From an uncultured Centipeda sp. (GTDB taxonomy: Bacteria > Bacillota > Negativicutes > Selenomonadales > Selenomonadaceae), in the NCBI GenBank assembly GCA_905372865.1, contig CAJPQT010000008.1, positions 27,281-91,280 of the forward strand: 64,000 bases of DNA. The letters run 5' to 3'. Under the pieces are notes generated by a model. It had not been told where the DNA came from and made no database searches. It saw only the letters and a program-made list of their open reading frames with translations. Of this stretch, positions 26,102-34,882 are shown piece by piece. Numbering within the stretch: the stretch's first letter is position 1; every line of letters starts with the position of its first letter. Made by a program: the position numbers and the translations under genes.

Positions 26102-27643
26102 ATGGAACTTTTACAATCCGTTTTTTCGATTTTTTCGGAGCGCAGTGCGTTCTTTGTACAGCTTACCATCGAGCACCTGTGGATCTCGGGGGCAGCAATC
26201 GGCATCGCTGTCGTGCTTGGCGGGGCGGCAGGTGTCCTCATTCATCGTTATGAGCGTGCAGCAGCACCGACGCTTGGCACCGTGAACTTCCTCTATACGA
26301 TCCCGTCGATCTCGATGCTCGGGTTCTTGATTCCGTTTTTCGGCATCGGCAACCGCTCGGCAATCATCGCACTCACCATCTATGCGCTCCTGCCGATGGT
26401 GCGTGCGACGCATACGGGGCTTGTGCAGATCCCGCCCGCACTTGTTGAGGCGGGGAGCAGTTTGGGTGGTACGGCACTGCATGTACTCATGCGCGTTCAG
26501 ATACCGCTTGCAATGCCCGTCATCATGAGCGGGATCCGCAATATGGCGACGATGACGATCGCACTTGCCGGCATTGCATCCTTTATCGGTGCGGGCGGGC
26601 TCGGTGTCGCCATCTATCGCGGCATCACAACGAACAACCCCGCACTCACGATTGCGGGGAGCCTTCTGATCGCTGTGCTTGCGCTCGTGGTGGACGGTGT
26701 GCTCGGCTTTGCGGAACGTCGTATGGCAGAGCCCGCGCCGGAGCGTGAGATCAGCTGTGCGGCGTACGCCTCTGCAGCAGCTGCCGTACTCATCGCTGTG
26801 AGTACGGTGACGTATGGCTTCTTTGGCAAGACAGATGTCATTCATATCGCGACAAAGCCGATGACGGAGCAGCTCATTATGGGGGAAATGTTAAAGTTTG
26901 TGATCGAGCGCAATACGGGGCTTGAGGCACGCATCACGGCGGGCGTTGGCGGCGGTACGTCGAACATCCACCCCGGGATGGAGAGCGGCGCGTTCGACAT
27001 TTACCCGGAGTATACGGGAACGGGTTGGAACATGGTGCTCAAGGAGGAGTCAAAATACAGCGAGGAGTTGTTTCCGCAGCTGACCGAGGCATATGAACGG
27101 CGTTTTGCGATGCGTTGGACCGGGATGTACGGTTTCAACGATACATTCGGCATTGTCGTGCGGCGTGACATTGCGGAGCAGTATGATCTGCATACCTATT
27201 CGGATCTGCAGCGCGCTGCTCATCACCTCACCTTTGGTGCGGAGTATGATTTCTTCGAGCGTGCAGATGGATTTCCAGCGCTCTGCAAGGCGTATGGGCT
27301 AAACTTTGCCCGCACGGTCGATCTCGACATCGGGTTGAAATATCAGGCGCTTGCGAACAAGCAAATTGATGTGATGATTGTATTTACGACAGACGGACAG
27401 CTTGCGGCGGCGGACGCGCGTGTGCTGACGGATGATCGGAATTTTTTCCCGTCCTATCGCTGCGGCAACGTCGTGCGCGCTGAGGTCTTGGAGCGGCATC
27501 CGGAGCTTGGTGCTGCGCTCGAAAAGCTGACGGACAGTATCACGGACGAGGAGATGGCGGCAATGAACTACGCCGTCGAGAGCGAGGGCAAAGAGCCACG
27601 CGCCGTTGCGGAGGAGTTTCTGCGCGGGAAAGGAATTATTTGA
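26102..27643 (+). CDS. Glycine betaine/choline-type ABC transporter, fused permease and substrate-binding protein
   Basis: A 513-residue fusion. Residues 1-210 form an OpuC-type permease with about six helices and the EAA loop EAGSSLGGTALHVLMRVQIP. After a further hydrophobic segment, residues about 248-513 form an osmoprotectant-binding domain of the OpuAC/ProX type (GVGGGTSNIHPGMESGAFD, YPEYTGTGW). Such fusions import betaine, carnitine or choline for osmotic protection. No ATP-binding partner is encoded beside it, which is unusual: the gene is flanked by a divergent gene and a terminator. ATG 26102 has a weak GAGGTG ribosome site. Confidence 0.88.
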   Translation: MELLQSVFSIFSERSAFFVQLTIEHLWISGAAIGIAVVLGGAAGVLIHRYERAAAPTLGTVNFLYTIPSISMLGFLIPFFGIGNRSAIIALTIYALLPMVRATHTGLVQIPPALVEAGSSLGGTALHVLMRVQIPLAMPVIMSGIRNMATMTIALAGIASFIGAGGLGVAIYRGITTNNPALTIAGSLLIAVLALVVDGVLGFAERRMAEPAPEREISCAAYASAAAAVLIAVSTVTYGFFGKTDVIHIATKPMTEQLIMGEMLKFVIERNTGLEARITAGVGGGTSNIHPGMESGAFDIYPEYTGTGWNMVLKEESKYSEELFPQLTEAYERRFAMRWTGMYGFNDTFGIVVRRDIAEQYDLHTYSDLQRAAHHLTFGAEYDFFERADGFPALCKAYGLNFARTVDLDIGLKYQALANKQIDVMIVFTTDGQLAAADARVLTDDRNFFPSYRCGNVVRAEVLERHPELGAALEKLTDSITDEEMAAMNYAVESEGKEPRAVAEEFLRGKGII

Positions 27644-27656
27644 GCGGCAATCAGAG

Positions 27657-27700
27657 GGGCTGTTGTACGAAGTTTTTAGCTTCGTACAATGCCCTTTTTT
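27657..27700 (+). terminator. Terminator after the fused betaine transporter gene
   Basis: A stem of about 14 bp with a small mismatch around TTTTTAG, followed by six Ts. The inner stem TTGTACGAAG/CTTCGTACAA and loop match the hairpin at 2153-2195 except for two paired substitutions that preserve base pairing. Confidence 0.85.
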
Positions 27701-27728
27701 GTGCCTCTCCCTCCGTTTTATGCTTTCC

Positions 27729-27757
27729 TTGAAAATCCTTCGCTCTGATGTTAGAAT
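27729..27757 (+). promoter_or_regulatory. Promoter of fbp
   Basis: -35 TTGAAA (27729-27734), 17-bp spacer, -10 TAGAAT (27752-27757), 36 bp upstream of the fbp start. Confidence 0.75.
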
Positions 27758-27793
27758 ACAGAAGAGTAGAAATATTACGCAGGAGGAAGCGAT

Positions 27794-29698
27794 ATGAGTG
27801 TAAATGCGATAAAAACGGAGCAGGACAAGGTGCTTCGGCTGATGGCGGAGAAGTATCCGACGAAGGAGATTGTCTATGAGAAGATCGTCTACCTGCAGTC
27901 GCAGCTCATGCTGCCGAAGGGGACAGAGCACTTCATGAGCGACCTTCACGGTGCATATGACTCATTCTTTCACATCCTCAACAACTGTTCGGGCGTCATC
28001 AAGGAGAAGGTCGACTACTGTTTCGGCGAGCGCATGACGGAGGAGGAGAAGGCGGAGTTCTGTACGCTGATCTACTATCCGCGCGAGAAGGTGGAGCAGC
28101 TGACGGCGGAGGGCAAGGCGGACGCAATCTGGTACCAGCAGAACATTGCAAATCTGCTCGAACTGACCAAGCTCATGAGCTGGAAATTCCCTGCGAGCAA
28201 GATGCGCAGTTACATTCCAAAGCGCTACGAATCCGTCATTGTGGAGATGCTGAGCACGCGCCCCGAGCTCGACGAGGCACAGCTCTACTACTACAAACAG
28301 CTCATCGAGACCATCGTGGAGATCGGCGGCGGCACGGACTTCATCGATGCGTTCAGCGTGCTCGTCAAGCGGCTTGCAGTCGAGCGCATCCATATCGTCG
28401 GTGACTTCTTCGATCGCGGCGACCGTCCCGACGGCATCCTCGACCTCCTCATGCAGCATCCGTCCGTTGACATCCAGTGGGGCAATCACGATGTGCTCTG
28501 GATGGGCGCGGCACTCGGCAGCGAGGTCTGTATCGCGGCGGTCATCCGCAACTCGCTGCGCTACCGCAATACAGACGTACTGGAACGTGGCTACGGCATC
28601 AGCCTGCGCCCGCTCTCGACGTTTGCCTCGCGCATCTATCCCGACGAGAACCCGATCAAGGCGGCAGAGCGGGCAATCTCGATGATGATGTTTAAGCTTG
28701 AGGGGGCGCTCATCAAGCGCAATCCGGACTTCCACATGGAGGATCGTCTGCTCCTCGATAAGATCAACTTCAGCCTATCCTGCGTCACATTGAACAATGG
28801 ACGGCGCGTGGAACTCGATAGTGCCTACTTCCCGACGATTGATGACGGCGCAGACTGCTACGAACTGACGGAGGAGGAGCGGCACATCATCGACGATCTG
28901 CGCTCCTATTTTCTTGAGAGCAAGGCACTCCAACGCCATGTGGATTATCTCTACGAGCGCGGCAGTATGTATATGTGCTACAACGGCAACCTGCTCTTTC
29001 ACGGCTGCGTTCCCATGAATGAGGACGGCAGCTTCCGCACCATTACCTACAAGGGCGAGGAGTACACAGGGCGTGCATGGATGGACTTCTGTGAGGAAAA
29101 GGCACGCGCGGCATGGAACGAACACGCGCAGGAAGGCTTGGACTTTATGTACTTCCTCTGGTGCGGACTGCTTGCGCCGACCTCGGGTCGCTCGTTCACG
29201 ACGTTCGAGCGTTCCTTTATCTCTGACGAATCGACGTGGAAAGAGCCGTCTGACCCGTATTTCCGTCTCATCAAGGAGGAGGCGATCTGCGAGAAGATCC
29301 TTGCGGAGTTCGGGCTTGACCCCAAGCACGGGCACATCATCAACGGGCACGTTCCTGTCAAAGTGAAGAAGGGGGAGAGTCCGTTGCGTGCAAATGGGCG
29401 CGCAATCATCATCGACGGCGGTTTTGCAACACCATATCACTCCAAGACGGGCATCTCGGGCTACACGCTCATCTACAACTCGCGCGGGCTGCGTCTCCTC
29501 CAGCATCAGACGGTGGCGAATGTGCGTGAGGCACTGCGCGAGAACCGCGACATCGAGTCCGTCTCGCAGACGGTCGAGCTGCAGGCACGCAGCTGCCTCG
29601 TACGCGACACGGATCGCGGCGCGGCAATCATGGACGAGATCGCTGACCTGCACGCCCTCCTGCGTGCGTATCAGACGGGACATATCAAACCACAGTAA
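27794..29698 (+). CDS. fbp: Class III fructose-1,6-bisphosphatase
   Basis: A 634-residue enzyme of the Firmicutes-type FBPase class III, which removes the 1-phosphate from fructose 1,6-bisphosphate in gluconeogenesis and is built on a metallophosphatase fold. Metal-binding motifs are visible as MSDLHGAYDSF (near residue 48), VGDFFDRGDRPDGILD and WGNHDVLWMGAA, with a further NGHVPVK late in the protein. ATG 27794 is preceded by GCAGGAGGAAG. It is a single gene between a promoter and a strong terminator. Confidence 0.96.
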   Translation: MSVNAIKTEQDKVLRLMAEKYPTKEIVYEKIVYLQSQLMLPKGTEHFMSDLHGAYDSFFHILNNCSGVIKEKVDYCFGERMTEEEKAEFCTLIYYPREKVEQLTAEGKADAIWYQQNIANLLELTKLMSWKFPASKMRSYIPKRYESVIVEMLSTRPELDEAQLYYYKQLIETIVEIGGGTDFIDAFSVLVKRLAVERIHIVGDFFDRGDRPDGILDLLMQHPSVDIQWGNHDVLWMGAALGSEVCIAAVIRNSLRYRNTDVLERGYGISLRPLSTFASRIYPDENPIKAAERAISMMMFKLEGALIKRNPDFHMEDRLLLDKINFSLSCVTLNNGRRVELDSAYFPTIDDGADCYELTEEERHIIDDLRSYFLESKALQRHVDYLYERGSMYMCYNGNLLFHGCVPMNEDGSFRTITYKGEEYTGRAWMDFCEEKARAAWNEHAQEGLDFMYFLWCGLLAPTSGRSFTTFERSFISDESTWKEPSDPYFRLIKEEAICEKILAEFGLDPKHGHIINGHVPVKVKKGESPLRANGRAIIIDGGFATPYHSKTGISGYTLIYNSRGLRLLQHQTVANVREALRENRDIESVSQTVELQARSCLVRDTDRGAAIMDEIADLHALLRAYQTGHIKPQ

Positions 29699-29700
29699 AA

Positions 29701-29748
29701 GTATAAGAAAGCCCGCACATCAAACGCAATGTGCGGGCTTTCTTATAC
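29701..29748. terminator. Bidirectional terminator between fbp and the phytase gene
   Basis: A perfect 20-bp inverted repeat (29701-29720 with 29729-29748) with the 8-base loop CAAACGCA. It lies between the convergent fbp and phytase stop codons, 3 bp from each. Confidence 0.9.
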
Positions 29749-29750
29749 TC

Positions 29751-30737
29751 TTATGGATTCTTTTTCAGCCACATACTCCACGGCACGGCATAGTTGTCCT
29801 CGTGATTCTGCTGAACGTAGTCGTAGAACTTTGCGATCATCTCTGACTTGTGGTGGTAGTCTGCATCCTCCCATCCCTTCGGTGCATGCTGTGTGGTCGG
29901 GTCGTAGGCGAGGTATGCTCCGCCGAGCAGGTATTGACGATAGAGGATGTCCTTCAGCGGGACGGCGGGATTTTTCATCATATCGTACATCGCCATAAAG
30001 CTGGTCGTGCGCCCTTTACCTGCCTGACAGTGAAAGTGCATCCATGTGTCCGCGGGTATTTTTTTCACGAGATCGACAAATTCGTCGATGGTCTGCGGGT
30101 CTGCCCATTTGTGGTCGGTGACGGCGAGACGGACGTAGCGCACGCCCGCATTCTCGACCAGCTCGCGCTCCGTCATCGCCGCCGTGACGCGGACGGTCTG
30201 CTGATTTTTTGGCTGCTTTTTCTTGTCGAGGTGCGCGAGTACGACATCCTTGCCCTGTGCACTGCGAATGCGCATGTTCTCGTCACGCAGTGCCTCGTGC
30301 TTCGTCCTGCCGATATTGCCCCAGTCGTGCTTGCCGTACCAGCTGACAGCGTTTCCATTCATGAAGCCGTGCGACTCCTGCCGCAGATCGACGATACAGA
30401 TCGAGCCACTTGCGCGCGTGTGCAGGTCTTTCAGCAGCGCGTGAAAGGCAGGGACGGAGAACTCTGCGCTTCCCGAGAGCGGTAGGGCATCCAGTCCCTC
30501 ACGAGAGGGAGTATAGTTCGGGTCGACACCGACCTTCGCTGCGTCTGTCCGCGTTTGGAACGGCGATGCCGCCGTGCGGAAATTGTGCGGCAGATCCTCC
30601 GCATTGCCCGCCGCTGTATCAATGCGCCAGATATAGCCCCGGTAGTCTGCATTCGTATCGGCGGCAGAGGCGGTGTATGGGATGATACATAGCGTGTATA
30701 ATAGTAGGGCAGAGAGTAAATGTTTGAATGCGTGCAT
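29751..30737 (-). CDS. Secreted cysteine (PTP-like) phytase / inositol polyphosphatase
   Basis: A 328-residue exported enzyme with a signal peptide ending near YTASA-A (residues 21-26). The protein tyrosine phosphatase signature HCxxGxxR is present as HCQAGKGRTT, with nucleophile Cys237 and phosphate-binding Arg243. TDHKWADP near 207-214 supplies the likely general-acid Asp, as in the WPD loop of phytases. The whole plan, including the GWEDADYHHKSEMIAKFYDY segment, matches the inositol hexakisphosphate phosphatase first described in Selenomonas ruminantium. It should release phosphate from phytate outside the cytoplasmic membrane. Transcribed alone from a promoter divergent to ileS. Confidence 0.92.
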   Translation of the reverse strand: MHAFKHLLSALLLYTLCIIPYTASAADTNADYRGYIWRIDTAAGNAEDLPHNFRTAASPFQTRTDAAKVGVDPNYTPSREGLDALPLSGSAEFSVPAFHALLKDLHTRASGSICIVDLRQESHGFMNGNAVSWYGKHDWGNIGRTKHEALRDENMRIRSAQGKDVVLAHLDKKKQPKNQQTVRVTAAMTERELVENAGVRYVRLAVTDHKWADPQTIDEFVDLVKKIPADTWMHFHCQAGKGRTTSFMAMYDMMKNPAVPLKDILYRQYLLGGAYLAYDPTTQHAPKGWEDADYHHKSEMIAKFYDYVQQNHEDNYAVPWSMWLKKNP

Positions 30738-30840
30738 GAGATCCCTCCGCTGTGTAAACCGACGATCCTTTCGGAATCGCTGATAAAACCTTTGCTAAAA
30801 TTGGAGTGAATTTTATCTGTGCTTTCTATATCCATCGTTG

Positions 30841-30869
30841 GTTATAGCACTCTTTGCATCAAGGTGCAA
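30841..30869 (-). promoter_or_regulatory. Promoter of the phytase gene
   Basis: Minus strand: -35 TTGCAC (30864-30869), 17-bp spacer, -10 TATAAC (30841-30846). It leaves a leader of about 100 nt. Confidence 0.6.
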
Positions 30870-30899
30870 GGGAAATCTTGGGCAAATGCCGTCTGTTCC

Positions 30900-30928
30900 T
30901 TGAAAAATCCCCTTCCGTGTGCTAGAAT
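30900..30928 (+). promoter_or_regulatory. Promoter of ileS
   Basis: -35 TTGAAA (30900-30905), 17-bp spacer, -10 TAGAAT (30923-30928), only about 30 bp upstream of the start codon. The leader is too short for a T-box and no T-box sequence is present in the 220-bp gap. Confidence 0.75.
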
Positions 30929-30957
30929 GACGTGACTACGCTACGGGAGGGGTTTCT

Positions 30958-33900
30958 TTGTACGAGAAAGTAGATACGAATTTGAATTTTGCCGCGCGTG
31001 AGAAAGCCGTTGCGGATTTTTGGCGCGAGAATCATATTGCACAGCAGGCGGTGGATCAGCGTGAGGGCTGCGAGACGTTCACGTTCTACGACGGTCCGCC
31101 GACGGCGAACGGCCGCCCGCACATCGGACACGTTCTGACGCGCGTCATCAAGGATATGCTGCCGCGCTACCAGTCGATGAAGGGGCGCAAGGTGCTTCGC
31201 AAGGCGGGGTGGGACACGCACGGTCTGCCCGTCGAGCTTGAGGTCGAGAAGGCAATCGGCATCAATGGCAAGGAGCAGATCGAGGACTACGGCATCGAGC
31301 CGTTCATCAAGAAGTGCCGTGAATCGGTCTGGACGTATAAGGCGATGTGGGAGGAGTTCTCCGATGTTGTCGGGTTCTGGGCGGATATGGAACACCCCTA
31401 CATCACGTACGAGAACAACTTTATCGAGTCCGAGTGGTGGGCACTGAAGGAGATCTGGAAAAAGGGGCTGCTCTATCAGGGGCACAAGATCGTCCCGTAC
31501 TGCCCGCGCTGCGGCACGCCGCTCTCCTCGCATGAGGTAGCGCAGGGGTACAAGGATGTGATGGAGCGTTCGGCAATCGTACGCTTCAAGGCGGCAGACG
31601 AGGATGCCTACTTCCTCGCGTGGACGACGACACCGTGGACGCTCCCATCGAACCTCGGTCTCTGCGTGAACCCGAACGTGACCTATGTAAAGGTGCGCGT
31701 CTACGGCAAGGTCTACTATCTCGCCGAGGCGCTGATGGACAGCGTATTCGCGGACTCGTGGGGCGATCGTGAGATCCTTGCGACGATGAAGGGCAGCGAT
31801 CTTGAGCACCGCAAGTATGAGCCGCTCTATCCGTTTGCGAATAAGGACGTGCGGGATAAGGCTTTCTTTGTCACCTGTGACGACTATGTCACGACTGAGG
31901 ACGGTACGGGCATCGTTCACATCGCGCCTGCCTTTGGTGAGGACGACAACCGTGTCTGCCGCAAGTACGGCATGCCGTTTGTTCAGTTCGTCAACGACAA
32001 GGGCGAGATGACGGAGGAGACGGATTGGCCGGGGGTCTTTGTCAAGGATGCCGACCCACTGATCCTCGCGGATCTCGAAAAGAGCGGCAAGCTCTTTAAG
32101 GCCCCCGAGTTTGCGCACAGCTATCCGCACTGCTGGCGGTGCGACACGCCGCTGATCTACTATGCGCGTGCCTCGTGGTTCATCCGCATGACGGCGGTGC
32201 GCGACGCACTTGTTGCAAACAACAATACGGTCAACTGGATTCCGAAGACCATCGGCGACGGGCGCTTCGGCAACTGGATCGAGCATGTGCAGGATTGGGG
32301 CATCAGCCGCGACCGCTACTGGGGTACGCCGCTCAATATCTGGAAATGTTCCTGCGGGCACGAGCATTCCGTCGGTTCGATTGCGGAGCTGCGCGAGCTT
32401 CAGCCGAACTGCCCCGCCGATATCGAGCTGCACCGCCCGTACATCGATGCGATCACGTTCCCCTGCGAGAAGTGCGGCGCGGAGATGCACCGCGTACCCG
32501 AGGTCATCGACTGCTGGTTCGACTCGGGTGCGATGCCGTTCGCGCAGTGGCACTATCCGTTTGAGAACAAGGAGGTCTTTGAGAAATACTTCCCCGCAGA
32601 CTTCATCTCCGAGGCGGTCGATCAGACGCGCGGCTGGTTCTACTCGCTGATTGCGATTTCAACGCTGCTCTTTGACAAGAGCCCGTACAAGAACGTCATT
32701 GTCCTCGGTCATGTGCAGGACGAGAACGGGCAGAAGATGAGCAAGTCGAAGGGGAATGCTGTCGAGCCGATGGACGCACTGCGCCGTCACGGTGCGGATG
32801 CGATCCGTTGGTACTTCTACGAGAACAGTGCGCCGTGGCTGCCGAACCGCTTCTCCGACGATGCGGTGCAGGAGGGTGCGCGCAAGTTCATGGGGACGCT
32901 CTGGAACACATATGCGTTCTATGTCCTCTACGCGAACATCGACAATTTCGACCCGACGGCGCACACGCTTGACTACAGCCGCCTCTCGGTCATGGATCGC
33001 TGGGTGTTCTCACGTCTGAATACGATGGTGCGTACGGTGGACGACTGTCTTGGGAGCTACCGCGTGACCGAGGCGGCAAAGGCGGTACAGTCCTTCGTCG
33101 AGGAGCTGTCGAACTGGTACGTGCGCCGCAGCCGCAGCCGCTTCTGGGCAAAGGGCATGGAGCAGGACAAGGTCGATGCCTATCTAACGCTCTATACCGC
33201 GCTTGTGACGACGGTAAAGGTTGCGGCCCCGATGGTGCCGTTCATCACGGAGAGCATCTACCGCAATCTCGTCTGCTCGGTGGACAAGACGGCGCCGATC
33301 TCCGTGCACCTTGCGGACTTCCCGACGGTGAACGAGGCGCTTATTGACACGCAGCTCGAGGAGAACATGGAGATCGTGCTCGAGGTCGTGACACTCGGAC
33401 GTGCGGCGCGCAATGCGGCGAACATCAAGAACCGTCAGCCGGTCGCGCGTATGTTCATCAAGGCGGAGCATACGCTGCCGGAGTTCTTCGTTGAGATCAT
33501 CGAGGATGAACTCAATGTCAAGGAGGTTGCGTTCCGCGACGATATGTCGGACTTCCTCGCCTATCACGTGAAGCCGAATTTCCGCGTGCTCGGCGCGAAG
33601 GTCGGCAAGCAGATGAACGCGGTGAAGAAGGCGCTTGAGGAGAGTGACGGCGCGGCGGTGAAGGATGCGCTTGCGGGCGGCGGCATCTATACGCTGCACC
33701 TCGCAGACGGCGATGTCACGGTCACATCGGAGGATGTCGAGGTCACGGTCGCGCAGCAGGACGGCTACAACTGCCAGAGCTACGGCGGCGTCACGGTTGC
33801 GCTTGAGACGACGCTTACGGAGGAGCTCCTTGCGGAGGGCTTTGTCCGCGAGATCATCAGCAAGGTACAGACCATGCGCAAGGAGTGCGGGCTTGAGGTG

Positions 33901-34077
33901 ACGGATCACATTGTACTTGGCCTCACGGGGAATGCAAAGCTTACGGCAATCGCCCAGAAGAACGAGGCGTTTATCCGCGAGATTACGCTCGCCGATTCCG
34001 TATCCTACGACGCGCCCGTTGGTACAAGCAAGGACTGGAACATCAACGGTGAGAAGCTGACGATCAGTATCAAGTAA
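30958..34077 (+). CDS. ileS: Isoleucyl-tRNA synthetase, long eukaryote-like type (IleRS2-like)
   Basis: A 1039-residue class I synthetase that charges tRNA-Ile. The HIGH motif appears in NGRPHIGHVLTR, the KMSKS motif in QKMSKSKGNA, and the editing domain carries TTPWTLPSN. Length, the N-terminal FYDGPPTANGRPHIGH and GWDTHGLPVELEVEK, and absence of a C-terminal cysteine zinc finger point to the type also found in eukaryotic cytosol, often linked to mupirocin tolerance, rather than the usual 900-950-residue bacterial type. The start is TTG 30958 with GGGAGGGG upstream; no ATG is available near the conserved N-terminus. No T-box precedes it. Confidence 0.95.
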   Translation: MYEKVDTNLNFAAREKAVADFWRENHIAQQAVDQREGCETFTFYDGPPTANGRPHIGHVLTRVIKDMLPRYQSMKGRKVLRKAGWDTHGLPVELEVEKAIGINGKEQIEDYGIEPFIKKCRESVWTYKAMWEEFSDVVGFWADMEHPYITYENNFIESEWWALKEIWKKGLLYQGHKIVPYCPRCGTPLSSHEVAQGYKDVMERSAIVRFKAADEDAYFLAWTTTPWTLPSNLGLCVNPNVTYVKVRVYGKVYYLAEALMDSVFADSWGDREILATMKGSDLEHRKYEPLYPFANKDVRDKAFFVTCDDYVTTEDGTGIVHIAPAFGEDDNRVCRKYGMPFVQFVNDKGEMTEETDWPGVFVKDADPLILADLEKSGKLFKAPEFAHSYPHCWRCDTPLIYYARASWFIRMTAVRDALVANNNTVNWIPKTIGDGRFGNWIEHVQDWGISRDRYWGTPLNIWKCSCGHEHSVGSIAELRELQPNCPADIELHRPYIDAITFPCEKCGAEMHRVPEVIDCWFDSGAMPFAQWHYPFENKEVFEKYFPADFISEAVDQTRGWFYSLIAISTLLFDKSPYKNVIVLGHVQDENGQKMSKSKGNAVEPMDALRRHGADAIRWYFYENSAPWLPNRFSDDAVQEGARKFMGTLWNTYAFYVLYANIDNFDPTAHTLDYSRLSVMDRWVFSRLNTMVRTVDDCLGSYRVTEAAKAVQSFVEELSNWYVRRSRSRFWAKGMEQDKVDAYLTLYTALVTTVKVAAPMVPFITESIYRNLVCSVDKTAPISVHLADFPTVNEALIDTQLEENMEIVLEVVTLGRAARNAANIKNRQPVARMFIKAEHTLPEFFVEIIEDELNVKEVAFRDDMSDFLAYHVKPNFRVLGAKVGKQMNAVKKALEESDGAAVKDALAGGGIYTLHLADGDVTVTSEDVEVTVAQQDGYNCQSYGGVTVALETTLTEELLAEGFVREIISKVQTMRKECGLEVTDHIVLGLTGNAKLTAIAQKNEAFIREITLADSVSYDAPVGTSKDWNINGEKLTISIK

Positions 34078-34091
34078 AATTTTCGGCAACG

Positions 34092-34130
34092 AGCCGCTTT
34101 GTTCGGGGATTACCGAATGAAGCGGCTTTT
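34092..34130 (+). terminator. Terminator after ileS
   Basis: An 8-bp outer stem AGCCGCTT/AAGCGGCT with an inner TTCGG/CCGAA stem, followed by TTTT. It ends just before the -35 box of the next promoter. Confidence 0.75.
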
Positions 34131-34133
34131 CTA

Positions 34134-34161
34134 TTGACATTGTGGGGACATATCGTATAAT
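34134..34161 (+). promoter_or_regulatory. Strong promoter of the UPF0173 hydrolase-miaA-hfq cluster
   Basis: Consensus -35 TTGACA (34134-34139), 16-bp spacer, consensus -10 TATAAT (34156-34161). Confidence 0.85.
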
Positions 34162-34202
34162 GAAACACAACAAGCGAATTGTGAAATAGGAGAGTGGTCG
34201 CA

Positions 34203-34880
34203 ATGGTAAAATTCAGCTACTACGGTCATGCGGCTTTTTTGCTCGATGACGGGACGAACAGGGTTCTCGTGGATCCATTCCTGACGGGAAATCCGACGGC
34301 AAGCATCGCGGCGAATGAGGCCGCCTGTGACTTTATCCTGCTCACACACGCGCATGGGGATCATCTCGGTGATGCACCATCGATTGCGGCACGCACGGGG
34401 GCGGCGATTGTCGCCATCCCCGAGGTCATCTCTGTCTGTGAGGGTCAGGCGTGTGCAGAGATTAAGTCGCATCCGATGAACATCGGCGGCTCGCTTGACC
34501 TGCCGTTCGGAAAGGTACGCATGACGTTCGCCCAGCACAGCGCGGGCGTTGCGGGCGGGATTGCCTGCGGCTTTGTGATCTACATCGGCGGCAAGGTCGT
34601 CTACTACTCGGGTGATACCGCTCTCTTCAGCGATATGCAGCTGATCGGACGCAAGGATGCGATCGACTATGCCGTGCTCCCCATCGGTGACAACTATACG
34701 ATGGGGCTTGAGGATGCGGCAATGGCGGCACAGTGGCTGAACGCGAGCCATGTCATCCCCATTCACTACGATACATGGCCGATCATCGCGCAGGAAGTGA
34801 ACCACTACAAGGAGGTCACGGAGGCGATGACGCGTGCGCGGGTGAATATTGTTGCGCCCGGCGAAACCATCGAACTTTGA
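34203..34880 (+). CDS. UPF0173 metal-dependent hydrolase (metallo-beta-lactamase fold)
   Basis: A 225-residue cytoplasmic protein with the metallo-beta-lactamase metal motif THAHGDHLGD near residues 49-58, and later histidines in YYSGDTALFSDM and VIPIHYDTWP. The family (UlaG-like, UPF0173) hydrolyses unknown substrates. ATG 34203 is preceded by AGGAGAG; an in-frame GTG nine bases earlier is too close to that site. It abuts miaA, so both are probably cotranscribed. Confidence 0.88.
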   Translation: MVKFSYYGHAAFLLDDGTNRVLVDPFLTGNPTASIAANEAACDFILLTHAHGDHLGDAPSIAARTGAAIVAIPEVISVCEGQACAEIKSHPMNIGGSLDLPFGKVRMTFAQHSAGVAGGIACGFVIYIGGKVVYYSGDTALFSDMQLIGRKDAIDYAVLPIGDNYTMGLEDAAMAAQWLNASHVIPIHYDTWPIIAQEVNHYKEVTEAMTRARVNIVAPGETIEL

Positions 34881-34882
34881 TC

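Noticed and set aside
30738..30957. Possible T-box riboswitch before ileS
   Set aside because: No T-box consensus or specifier-loop structure is visible, and the mapped promoter lies only about 30 bp from the start codon.
30922..32553. A 543-codon minus-strand open frame opposite ileS
   Set aside because: Antisense to the conserved HIGH and editing domains of ileS, with no ribosome site and a biased Arg/Leu/Val composition.
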